64,000 nucleotides of DNA from Lachnospiraceae bacterium (GTDB taxonomy: Bacteria > Bacillota > Clostridia > Lachnospirales > Lachnospiraceae), in contig CAJTEM010000010.1 of NCBI GenBank assembly GCA_910575255.1, positions 62,001-126,000 on the forward strand, written 5' to 3'. Position numbers and translations under genes: made by a program. Below, piece after piece: positions 42,443 through 49,324 of the stretch (within the stretch, counting starts at the first letter, position 1; every line of letters begins with the position of its first letter). The notes below the pieces were generated by a model that was not told the DNA's origin, made no database searches, and saw only the letters and a list, made by a program, of their open reading frames with translations.

Positions 42443-42662
42443 AAATAGCCCTCCTTTTGATTTTCCTGTTATCCTGGTTCAACCATTCACAAAATTTGTC
42501 CTTTGACACTACCATACGCTTATTCAGATGAATTGTAGGAAAATCTGCGGAGTTCATAAGCTCGTATGTCTTTCCTTTGGAAATCCCCAAAATTGTCTGA
42601 ACATCTTTCGCTTGCAGTATCAGAGGAAGTGTTTCCCATGAACTATACACATTGATGTCCAT
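42423..42662 (-). CDS. excisionase-like HTH protein
   Basis: 79 residues: LPLILQAKDVQTILGISKGKTYELMNS is a winged-helix HTH_17/MerR-like motif, followed by the wing and basic tail (NRKIKRRAIYVSRKG). Small proteins of this kind act as excisionases (Xis), bending DNA so that integrase runs the excision reaction. AGGAGG is 7-8 bases upstream. Its gene is divergent from the regulator-integrase pair and overlaps the next reverse-strand gene by 20 bases. Confidence 0.8.
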   Translation of the reverse strand: MDINVYSSWETLPLILQAKDVQTILGISKGKTYELMNSADFPTIHLNKRMVVSKDKFCEWLNQDNRKIKRRAIYVSRKG

Positions 42663-42829
42663 AGCTAAATCCTCCTGTTCATTATATTTTTATAGCCGTT
42701 TCCTTGTATTTGGAAAATCCAAAGTATTTTATATGGGGTCTGCATTTTAACGCAGGATATTCAATGTAATTGTATTATCTGCTGTTCACCTCCTGCACTA
42801 AAATCTGCTCATTGCCTGTTATGTCCATT

Positions 42830-42858
42830 ATATTACACCATTCAGCATTGATTGTCAA
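42830..42858 (-). promoter_or_regulatory. reverse-strand promoter for the excisionase operon
   Basis: TTGACA, a 17-base spacer and TAATAT on the reverse strand, giving a leader of about 160 bases before the excisionase start. The leader contains a CTGCGTT/AATGCAG hairpin and an AGGAGGTGA stretch with only a very short frame. The 294-base gap also holds the opposing promoter. Confidence 0.65.
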
Positions 42859-42903
42859 GACTTTTTAACTAAAATTTTATATAGCAGTTTTTATAAAAAT
42901 CTC

Positions 42904-42932
42904 TTTACTTTTTCTCTGGTTCGGTTTATAAT
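42904..42932 (+). promoter_or_regulatory. forward promoter for the XRE-integrase operon
   Basis: TTTACT, a 17-base spacer and TATAAT, 24 bases before the XRE start. It is about 45 bases from the divergent promoter, so one bound regulator could affect both. Confidence 0.7.
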
Positions 42933-42956
42933 AAGGTTCAAGGAGGTTTTGGCATT

Positions 42957-43547
42957 ATGGAAGAATATAAATTTACAGAATTTGGAAGCCGTCTAAAGGC
43001 TCTTAGGGAACAAAACAATATCAAGCAAGGACAATTTGCGGATAAGATAGGAATTGTAAGACAGTCCATGAGCAATTACGAAAGCGGAAAACACTGCCCT
43101 GATGTTGAGGTTCTAAAAAGAATGGCTAATTGTCTTGATTGCAGTGTAGATTACTTGTTAGGACTGACAGAACATAGGAATTATGAATCCAATGCAGAAT
43201 TTGACAAAAGCCTTTCCATATTGACTAAAGCATTGTATCCCATTCCAGAACCAATTAGAAATGTGTGGCTTGATACATTTGTCGGCACAGCCCAATGGTT
43301 AGGCAAAGACTTTAACACCAATGCACACCTACATTTTTCTGCGGTTACTTTCTTTAATACCCTTATCGAATTGGCTGGTTATTGCCTTGAAGCACAAGAA
43401 AAGCAAACAGAGGGAAACTATTCAGAAGAACTTGCCGCAGAATATAGAAAAAAGCGTTTTTCTATGATGCTCTCTTTGAGAAATGAATTAAACGAATTGG
43501 ATTTGTCCAGTAATGAAATGATTGAACAATGTAAAGGGGATGAATAA
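42957..43547 (+). CDS. XRE-family HTH regulator upstream of the integrase
   Basis: 196 residues. HTH_3 domain near the N-terminus (FGSRLKALREQNNIKQGQFADKIGIVRQSMSNYESGKHCPDVE) followed by a helical domain with no recognised ligand fold. AAGGAGG precedes the ATG and the stop is 3 bases before the integrase start, so it is co-transcribed with it. It probably keeps the integrase-excisionase divergent region in check, as phage-type repressors do. Confidence 0.88.
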   Translation: MEEYKFTEFGSRLKALREQNNIKQGQFADKIGIVRQSMSNYESGKHCPDVEVLKRMANCLDCSVDYLLGLTEHRNYESNAEFDKSLSILTKALYPIPEPIRNVWLDTFVGTAQWLGKDFNTNAHLHFSAVTFFNTLIELAGYCLEAQEKQTEGNYSEELAAEYRKKRFSMMLSLRNELNELDLSSNEMIEQCKGDE

Positions 43548-43550
43548 TCT

Positions 43551-44708
43551 ATGGCAAAACGAGGACAAAATGAAGGCTCTATCCGCAAGCGGAAAGATGG
43601 CACATGGGAAGCCCGTGTAACAATCGGCATATCAGCAGACGGAAAACAACAGCGTAAATCCCTGTACGGAAAGACTCGACAGGAAGTGCATAATAAAATG
43701 ACCGATTTGCTGAATAATCTGCAAAAAGGCATTATCACCAATCCTACAGAAATGACCCTTGCCGAATGGCTTGACTATTATATGCTTGAATACAAAAAGC
43801 GGTATGTAAAGCCTACTACCTATATCAATTATACGGTAAAGGTAAAAAATCACATTAAGCCAGCTATCGGTCACTATAAGTTGAAGGCATTACGACAGGA
43901 CATCATTCAGAAATTTGTCAACAGCTTATCTGATAAAGGATTAGCACCCTCTACAGTGATAGATGTTTTTAAGCTGTTAAGCAACGCCTTAGAAACGGCG
44001 GTAGACGATGGCTTGATTGTCCGAAATGTCGCTAACAGGGTAAAACTCCCAAAGACAACAAAGCCGCAAATCACCGTCTTAACACAGGAACAGCAGAACG
44101 CCTTTGTAGAACAGGCGAAAGTGACTTATATGGGAGTTGTCTATATTTTCGACCTCTGCACAGGTATGCGGCTTGGAGAGTTGTTAGGGCTGAAATGGCA
44201 GGACATAGACTTTGAGCAGAACCAGTTGCACATTAAAAGAATACTCCGCAAGGTAAAAGACCCAGACAATCCAGAGGAACATTGGCACTTGGAGTTTGGT
44301 ACACCGAAAACGCCGACCAGTGAGCGGATAATCCCCCTCAACGAAACGGCTATCAAGGTGCTTGCTGACGTCTGGGAGCAACAGGAGAAAAACAAGGAAA
44401 AAGCCAGTACCGCCTACGAGGATAACGACCTTGTTTTCTGTACCCAGTTAGGCAGACCGCTTGACCCGACCAATATGCGGCGCACCTGTTATTCTATCTG
44501 TGCGAAAATCGGCGTCAGCAACTTCCACCCTCATTGTCTCCGTCATACATTCACTACCAGAGGGGCAGAAAATAACGTAGATGTACGGGTCATGCAGAAA
44601 TTCTTAGGTCATGCGACCATAAAGGAAACAGCCGACACCTATACGCACGTATTGGACGACTTGAAACAGAATGAAATTTTAAAACTGGATAGCGCAGTAA
44701 ATTATTGA
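43551..44708 (+). CDS. int: tyrosine-type integrase (Tn916-like family)
   Basis: 385 residues. The N-terminal arm-binding AP2-like domain (NEGSIRKRKDGTWEARVTIG, residues 6-25) is followed by a SAM-like core-binding domain and the catalytic domain. Catalytic residues are R207 in TGMRLGELLGLKW, H328-R331 in HCLRH, the GHATIKET segment and nucleophile Tyr364 in DTYTHV. The family cuts and rejoins at the attachment cores. Gene order (regulator, integrase, right attachment site) and the arm repeats 13 bases downstream fit an element that integrates at ychF. Confidence 0.95.
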   Translation: MAKRGQNEGSIRKRKDGTWEARVTIGISADGKQQRKSLYGKTRQEVHNKMTDLLNNLQKGIITNPTEMTLAEWLDYYMLEYKKRYVKPTTYINYTVKVKNHIKPAIGHYKLKALRQDIIQKFVNSLSDKGLAPSTVIDVFKLLSNALETAVDDGLIVRNVANRVKLPKTTKPQITVLTQEQQNAFVEQAKVTYMGVVYIFDLCTGMRLGELLGLKWQDIDFEQNQLHIKRILRKVKDPDNPEEHWHLEFGTPKTPTSERIIPLNETAIKVLADVWEQQEKNKEKASTAYEDNDLVFCTQLGRPLDPTNMRRTCYSICAKIGVSNFHPHCLRHTFTTRGAENNVDVRVMQKFLGHATIKETADTYTHVLDDLKQNEILKLDSAVNY

Positions 44709-44720
44709 GTAAAAATATCG

Positions 44721-44748
44721 GGTAGGGGTAAGGTAGGGGTTAAACGCC
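44721..44748 (+). repeat. right integrase arm-type repeat pair
   Basis: GGTAGGGGT twice, 11 bases apart, followed by TAAACGCC. Same orientation and nearly the same sequence as the pair near the left end. A GGAGTTA/TAACTCC hairpin (44753-44780) follows between them and the core. Confidence 0.7.
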
Positions 44749-44815
44749 AAAAGGAGTTACCGCCCGCAAGCGATAACTCCCATAAATTACAGCGTTTTCC
44801 CAACAGGAAATTGTA

Positions 44816-44834
44816 TCAGACGTTAAATCGGAAC
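44816..44834. other. right attachment site (core copy within ychF)
   Basis: TCAGACGTTAAATCGGAAC. Read on the reverse strand this is the end of ychF (FRFNV and stop). The core is inside the functional gene, so integration leaves ychF intact. Confidence 0.88.
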
Positions 44835-45913
44835 AGGATCACATCTCCGTCTTTGACTACATAATCCTTGCCCTCCAGTCCGACCAGTCCCTTTTCCTTG
44901 GCTTTGGCGTAAGTGCCGCAGTCTAATAAGTTCTGATAGTTGACTACCTCGGCGCGGATAAAGCCTCGTTCAAAATCGGAGTGGATCTTACCGGCAGCCT
45001 GAGGCGCTTTGGTTCCTACGCGGATGGTCCAGGCACGTGTCTCATCCTCCCCTGAGGTCAGAAAGCTGATCAGTCCTAATAGCTCGTAGCTGGCGGCAAT
45101 CAGCTTGTCCAATCCGGATTCCGAGAGTCCCAGCGCTTCCAGATATTCCTGTTTTTCATCGTCGTCCAGCTCAGCGATCTCCTGTTCGATCTGGGCGCTG
45201 ATGACAAAAACGCCGGAACCGGTCTGACGTGCTGTCTCACGGACGGCAGCTACATGGGGATTGGAGGCGCCGTCGTCAGCTAAATCTTCCTCGCTGACAT
45301 TGGCGGCGAAGATCACGGGCTTGCAGGTGAGCAGGTTTAAAGAGCGGACGAAGGCCATCAGATCCTCATCCTCGTTTTCATAGGTGCAGGCTGGCCTGCC
45401 TTCCTCCAGCACAGCCTGAAGTTCCTTTAATACCGTGAGTTCCTTAGCTAGGGATTTGTCATTGTTGGCGGAACGGGAGGTCTTGGCGATCCGGCGTTCC
45501 AGGATCTCCAGATCGGAAAAAATCAGTTCGAGATTGATCGTCTCGATATCCCGGACCGGATCCACACTTCCCTCCACATGGATGACATTGGGATCTTCAA
45601 AGCAGCGCACCACATGTACTACGGCATCGACCTCGCGGATATTGGCCAGGAACTGGTTCCCCAGGCCTTCTCCTTTAGAGGCGCCCTTTACCAGCCCGGC
45701 AATATCGACAAATTCAATTACGGCAGGGGTGACTTTTTTCGAGTGATACAAATCTCCGAGTAGCTTCAGCCGGTGGTCCGGCACGGCCACCACCCCTACA
45801 TTCGGATCAATCGTACAGAACGGATAATTGGCTGACTCGGCTCCGGCCTTAGTCAGTGAGTTAAAAAGGGTGCTCTTACCTACATTTGGCAGGCCCACAA
45901 TTCCTAGTTTCAT
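44816..45913 (-). CDS. ychF: redox-regulated ATPase/GTPase YchF
   Basis: 365 residues, the family size. G1 loop GLPNVGKS (near residue 8), switch motif [34 protein letters not shown], the NxxE-type loop region and the C-terminal TGS domain ([43 protein letters not shown]). It binds ATP and associates with ribosomes. The start at 45913 has GGAAGGAAAG upstream; the longer frame is not family-like. The last codons are the integration target of the neighbouring element and are preserved. Confidence 0.95.
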   Translation of the reverse strand: MKLGIVGLPNVGKSTLFNSLTKAGAESANYPFCTIDPNVGVVAVPDHRLKLLGDLYHSKKVTPAVIEFVDIAGLVKGASKGEGLGNQFLANIREVDAVVHVVRCFEDPNVIHVEGSVDPVRDIETINLELIFSDLEILERRIAKTSRSANNDKSLAKELTVLKELQAVLEEGRPACTYENEDEDLMAFVRSLNLLTCKPVIFAANVSEEDLADDGASNPHVAAVRETARQTGSGVFVISAQIEQEIAELDDDEKQEYLEALGLSESGLDKLIAASYELLGLISFLTSGEDETRAWTIRVGTKAPQAAGKIHSDFERGFIRAEVVNYQNLLDCGTYAKAKEKGLVGLEGKDYVVKDGDVILFRFNV

Positions 45914-45975
45914 ATGTCTTTCCTTCCTTAATTCTGGTTTTAGCGGTAAAAATTGCTTGATTTTTTGATCAATTA

Positions 45976-46004
45976 ATTGTAGCATAGAATCGAAATAATG
46001 AAAA
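45976..46004 (-). promoter_or_regulatory. probable ychF promoter
   Basis: On the reverse strand TTTTCA and TACAAT are 17 bases apart with a TG extension before the -10, about 63 bases before the start codon. Confidence 0.5.
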
Positions 46005-46109
46005 CCCCAAATATTCCGGAATCGACGGGAGAGCTTCACGGAGATGTAACAGTTTACGGGCAATGTCGAACCATGGCAGACAATGAAGAAATCTGTCGTC
46101 CGATAATGT

Positions 46110-46138
46110 TTGATTTTCGTGTATTTTGGCGGTAAAAT
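46110..46138 (+). promoter_or_regulatory. probable promoter for lgt
   Basis: TTGATT, a 17-base spacer and TAAAAT, 29 bases before the lgt ATG. Confidence 0.6.
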
Positions 46139-46167
46139 AGAGAAAACATCGAAAGGAGAGATCGGAA

Positions 46168-47043
46168 ATGAATGGAGCGGATATCAGTTTTGTACATCTG
46201 GGAATTGCGATACAAAATCTGAAGAATGACCTTTACATTTTCGGATTTCGTATCGCTTTTTACGGAATTATTATCGGCCTGGGGATGCTGGCTGGTATCT
46301 GGATAGCACAATCAGATGCGAAAAGAAGAGGACAGGATCCGGAATGGTATCTGGACTTTGCGTTATACGGTATTATATTCGCAATTATAGGAGCCAGATG
46401 CTATTATGTGATTTTCCAGTGGGATAATTATAAGAATAATCTGCTGCAGATTTTCAATCTGCGCGCCGGCGGGCTGGCAATCTACGGGGGAGTGATTGCA
46501 GCGATATTGACGCTGATCGTATTTACCCGAATTCGGAAACTTTCCTTTTTTTCCATGGCAGACAGTGGAGTGTTGGGGCTGGTGACGGGCCAGATTATCG
46601 GCAGATGGGGGAACTTCTTCAACTGCGAAGCATTTGGCGGCTACACGGACAGCCTCTTTGCTATGCGGATAAAACTGTCTCTGGTGAATGATGGGATGCT
46701 TACGCAGGAAGTCCTGAACCACCGGATCGTGGAGAACGGAGTTGAATTTATCCAGGTGCACCCCACATTCCTTTATGAGTCTATGTGGAATCTGGGGCTG
46801 CTCCTTTTTATGCTCTGGTATCGTTATCGAAAGAAGTTTGATGGTGAAATGCTGTGGATTTATCTGTTTGGCTACGGATTGGGAAGATTTTGGATTGAAG
46901 GTCTGCGAACGGATCAGCTGATTCTATTCCATACCGGAATTGCCGTGTCGCAGGCGTTGTCACTGATATTGGCCTTGTCTGCGGCCGTTGTCTGGTTGTA
47001 TCGGCATCGGCAGGAAAGGCAGAAAACAAAAGGAGAAGTATAA
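46168..47043 (+). CDS. lgt: prolipoprotein diacylglyceryl transferase
   Basis: 291 residues with about seven membrane helices. Family motifs: LAIYGGVIAAI, GQIIGRWGNFFNCEAFG (the Arg-Asn core) and VHPTFLYESMWN. Lgt moves a diacylglyceryl group from phosphatidylglycerol to the lipobox cysteine of exported lipoproteins; this window alone encodes three likely clients (CbiK-like, TctC, and the cargo lipoprotein). AAAGGAG precedes the ATG. It is transcribed with the Spo0E-like gene 1 base downstream. Confidence 0.95.
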   Translation: MNGADISFVHLGIAIQNLKNDLYIFGFRIAFYGIIIGLGMLAGIWIAQSDAKRRGQDPEWYLDFALYGIIFAIIGARCYYVIFQWDNYKNNLLQIFNLRAGGLAIYGGVIAAILTLIVFTRIRKLSFFSMADSGVLGLVTGQIIGRWGNFFNCEAFGGYTDSLFAMRIKLSLVNDGMLTQEVLNHRIVENGVEFIQVHPTFLYESMWNLGLLLFMLWYRYRKKFDGEMLWIYLFGYGLGRFWIEGLRTDQLILFHTGIAVSQALSLILALSAAVVWLYRHRQERQKTKGEV

Positions 47044-47044
47044 A

Positions 47045-47200
47045 ATGAAGATTGCAAAGGAAGATCTGGTAAGAGACATAGAGCGGGCGAGGGAACGTCT
47101 GGACAGCAGTATTGAGAAGAATGAGGATTATGAAGCGATCTATCAGAACAGCGTAGATCTGGACCGTTTGATTGAACAATATATTGCGTCCGGGTTCTGA
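47045..47200 (+). CDS. Spo0E-like sporulation phosphatase (51 aa)
   Basis: MKIAKEDLVRDIERARERL opens a helical hairpin; the second helix carries SVDLDRLIEQYI, the Spo0E-family motif S-x-x-L-D-x-L-I-x-x-Y. Spo0E proteins remove phosphate from Spo0A~P and so delay sporulation. Length is typical (about 50). The ribosome site AAAAGGAG lies in the lgt end, so the two are co-translated. Interesting because Spo0A-box-like sequences occur 13 kb away in this window. Confidence 0.82.
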   Translation: MKIAKEDLVRDIERARERLDSSIEKNEDYEAIYQNSVDLDRLIEQYIASGF

Positions 47201-47218
47201 ATCAAAAGTACATATTGA

Positions 47219-47252
47219 GGCAGCTGACAAAATGGTCAGCTGTCTTTTTTTT
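47219..47252 (+). terminator. terminator after lgt and the Spo0E-like gene
   Basis: GGCAGCTGAC pairs with GTCAGCTGTC around a 6-base loop, followed by eight T residues. Confidence 0.9.
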
Positions 47253-47262
47253 GAAAAAATCC

Positions 47263-47291
47263 TTGCTATTTTCCTGTATTTGTACTAGAAT
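47263..47291 (+). promoter_or_regulatory. mraZ promoter of the division cluster
   Basis: TTGCTA, a 17-base spacer and TAGAAT. The expected start (about 47298) lies at the first of the MraZ-box-like repeats. Confidence 0.75.
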
Positions 47292-47300
47292 AAAACTACA

Positions 47301-47350
47301 AGTGGTGGAAAGTGGTATAAAGTGGCGGGAAATGGTAACAAGGTGGTTTA
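47301..47350 (+). promoter_or_regulatory. MraZ-box-like array: five 10-bp-phased repeats
   Basis: Units starting at 47301, 47311, 47321, 47331 and 47341 read AGTGGTGGAA, AGTGGTATAA, AGTGGCGGGA, AATGGTAACA, AGGTGGTTTA. MraZ is known to bind GTGG-type repeats one helical turn apart at its own promoter and to repress. The array starts just after the expected transcription start and ends 21 bases before the mraZ start. Confidence 0.85.
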
Positions 47351-47371
47351 ATAGGGCAATGGGTGATTGTT

Positions 47372-47797
47372 ATGTTCATGGGAGAATATAATCACACAGT
47401 GGATGCGAAGGGGCGATTGATCGTTCCTTCCAAATTCAGGGAGCAGCTCGGAGAGGAATTCGTGGTTACGAAGGGTCTTGACGGCTGTCTGTTTGTGTAT
47501 GAGAACACAGAGTGGAAAGCCCTGGAAGAAAAACTGCATGCCCTTCCCCTCACCAATGCCAATGCCAGAAAGTTTTCTCGTTTTTTTCTGGCAGGCGCTA
47601 CCACCTGTGAAGTAGACAAGCAGGGACGGATTCTGCTGCCGGCCGTACTGCGTGATTTTGCCGGTATCGACAAGGACGCAGTACTGGTAGGAGTGGGGAG
47701 CCGGATTGAGATCTGGAGCAAGGATGCCTGGAACCAGTCCAATACCTATGATGATATGGAAGAAATCGCAGAGAATATGGAAGGTCTTGGCATATGA
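47372..47797 (+). CDS. mraZ: MraZ transcriptional regulator
   Basis: 141 residues: [26 protein letters not shown] and a second similar half ([22 protein letters not shown]), the twin AbrB-like swapped-hairpin folds of MraZ. The ATG at 47372 matches known N-termini; a GTG 9 bases earlier is less likely. GGGTGAT just upstream can pair with the 16S end. Autorepressor and regulator of the division cluster in characterised species. Its stop overlaps the rsmH start (ATGA). Confidence 0.95.
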   Translation: MFMGEYNHTVDAKGRLIVPSKFREQLGEEFVVTKGLDGCLFVYENTEWKALEEKLHALPLTNANARKFSRFFLAGATTCEVDKQGRILLPAVLRDFAGIDKDAVLVGVGSRIEIWSKDAWNQSNTYDDMEEIAENMEGLGI

Positions 47798-48735
47798 CAT
47801 TTGCACACAAGTCGGTCCTGTTAAAAGAGACCATTGACAGTTTAAGAATTCAGCCGGACGGTATTTATGTGGATGGCACCCTGGGAGGCGGAGGTCATGC
47901 ACGGGAGGTCTTGAAGCGATTAAACAAAGGCCGTCTGATCGGAATCGACCAGGATGCGGATGCGATTCTGGCCGCTTCTGAAAAACTGGCTGGATTTGGA
48001 GAACAGGCGGTTATGATACGAAGCAATTATGAAGATATGGGCGAGGTGCTGGATTCTATGGGAATCGGCCTGGTAGACGGGATCTATCTGGATCTGGGCG
48101 TGTCCTCCTACCAGCTGGATACGGCAGAGCGCGGTTTTACCTACCGGGAGGCTTCAGCGCCTCTGGATATGCGCATGGATCAGCGCAGCGAGCGGACGGC
48201 AGCCGATCTGGTGAATACCTGCAAGGAGGAAGAACTGAGCCGGATCCTCTGGGAATATGGCGAAGAAAGATATTCCCGTCGGATCGCTGCCAATATCGTA
48301 AAAGCCAGACAGATAAAACCGCTTGAGACTGCCGGGGAGCTGGTGGCCCTGATCCGGGCATCGATTCCTGGAAAGCTGCAGGCTTCAGGCGGGCACCCGG
48401 CCAAACGAACGTTCCAGGCATTGCGGATAGAACTGAATCAGGAGCTTGCCGTGCTGGATCATTCCATCGATCGGATGATCGATCGGTTAAGTCCGGGAGG
48501 AAGACTAAGCATTATCACCTTTCACTCCCTGGAAGACCGGATTGTCAAGAATCGCTTTCGGGAGAATGAAAAGCCGTGTCATTGTCCGCCGGAGTTTCCG
48601 GTATGTGTATGCGGCAAGATCAGTAAGGGCCGGGTTGTGACGCACAAGCCGATCCTGCCGACTCCGGAAGAGATTCGGGAGAATCCACGTGCGAAGAGTG
48701 CGAAGCTGAGAGTGTTTGAGCGTAACGGTTCTTAA
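47794..48735 (+). CDS. rsmH: 16S rRNA (cytosine1402-N4) methyltransferase RsmH
   Basis: 313 residues, family length. SAM motif [17 protein letters not shown] near the start, [10 protein letters not shown], the [14 protein letters not shown] stretch, [23 protein letters not shown] and the final [24 protein letters not shown]. It methylates C1402 in the decoding centre. Start overlaps the mraZ stop by 4 bases. Confidence 0.97.
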   Translation: MTFAHKSVLLKETIDSLRIQPDGIYVDGTLGGGGHAREVLKRLNKGRLIGIDQDADAILAASEKLAGFGEQAVMIRSNYEDMGEVLDSMGIGLVDGIYLDLGVSSYQLDTAERGFTYREASAPLDMRMDQRSERTAADLVNTCKEEELSRILWEYGEERYSRRIAANIVKARQIKPLETAGELVALIRASIPGKLQASGGHPAKRTFQALRIELNQELAVLDHSIDRMIDRLSPGGRLSIITFHSLEDRIVKNRFRENEKPCHCPPEFPVCVCGKISKGRVVTHKPILPTPEEIRENPRAKSAKLRVFERNGS

Positions 48736-48841
48736 GAAAAACAGGCCGGGGCTCCGGCAGAAAGGATACAAAGAACAGGGAGAAAAGAAAAAATACATTA
48801 CAGGAAAAGCAGGCGCAGAGATCAAAGAGGGGAGGATGAAA

Positions 48842-49324
48842 ATGGCGGCAGGAAGAGGAACTTCGACGCATTATCCAGAGTATATCCATGGGAATACGGC
48901 GAGAGTGATGGAACCGGTAAGGAAGGAAAAAAAGCATCAGCAGAAGCCGGTCCGCCGCAAGGTGGTAAGCTATACTGTCTGGCGGAATCAGGAGAAGGCG
49001 CTGCACATGAACCTTCCCTATGTCATTCTGTTTACGGTTGCGGCATTCTGTGTTCTTGCCATCTGTGTCAACTATCTGCAGATTCAGTCCACGATCAGTG
49101 CCAGGCTTGCTCATATTGAACAGCTGGAGAAAAGCGTGGAGCAGATGAAGGCGGAGAATGATGCAACAGAGACTCGGATCAATACCAGCGTGGATCTGGA
49201 TTACATATATAAAGTAGCTACGGAAGAGCTTGGCATGGTGTATGCGAATCGGAATCAGGTACTTTTATATGATAAGACAGAAAGCGAGTATGTAAGACAG
49301 TATGAGGACATCCCAACACAATAG
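48842..49324 (+). CDS. ftsL: FtsL-like division protein
   Basis: 160 residues. A basic cytoplasmic part (about 1-55), one membrane helix (LPYVILFTVAAFCVLAICVNYL) and an extracellular coiled coil (IEQLEKSVEQMKAENDATETRI) ending in IYKVATEELGMVYANRNQVLLY. The position between rsmH and the first PBP gene, with this topology, is that of FtsL, which joins FtsQ/DivIB and DivIC to activate septal synthesis. The start at 48842 leaves 6 bases after GAGGGGAGG; the ATG two codons earlier would have none. The last 23 bases overlap the next gene. Confidence 0.85.
   Translation: MAAGRGTSTHYPEYIHGNTARVMEPVRKEKKHQQKPVRRKVVSYTVWRNQEKALHMNLPYVILFTVAAFCVLAICVNYLQIQSTISARLAHIEQLEKSVEQMKAENDATETRINTSVDLDYIYKVATEELGMVYANRNQVLLYDKTESEYVRQYEDIPTQ

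Larger units (their letters stand above)
36729..44834. mobile_element. 8.1-kb integrated element at the 3' end of ychF
   Basis: Bounded by a 19-bp direct repeat that copies the last six codons plus stop of ychF (one mismatch). It contains a tyrosine integrase, an excisionase-like HTH gene, a rolling-circle Rep, two XRE regulators and cargo, has lower G+C than its neighbours and splits lysA from ychF. Paired arm-type repeats lie near both ends. No relaxase beyond the Rep and no type IV secretion genes are seen, so it is best called an integrative mobilizable or satellite element. Confidence 0.88.
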
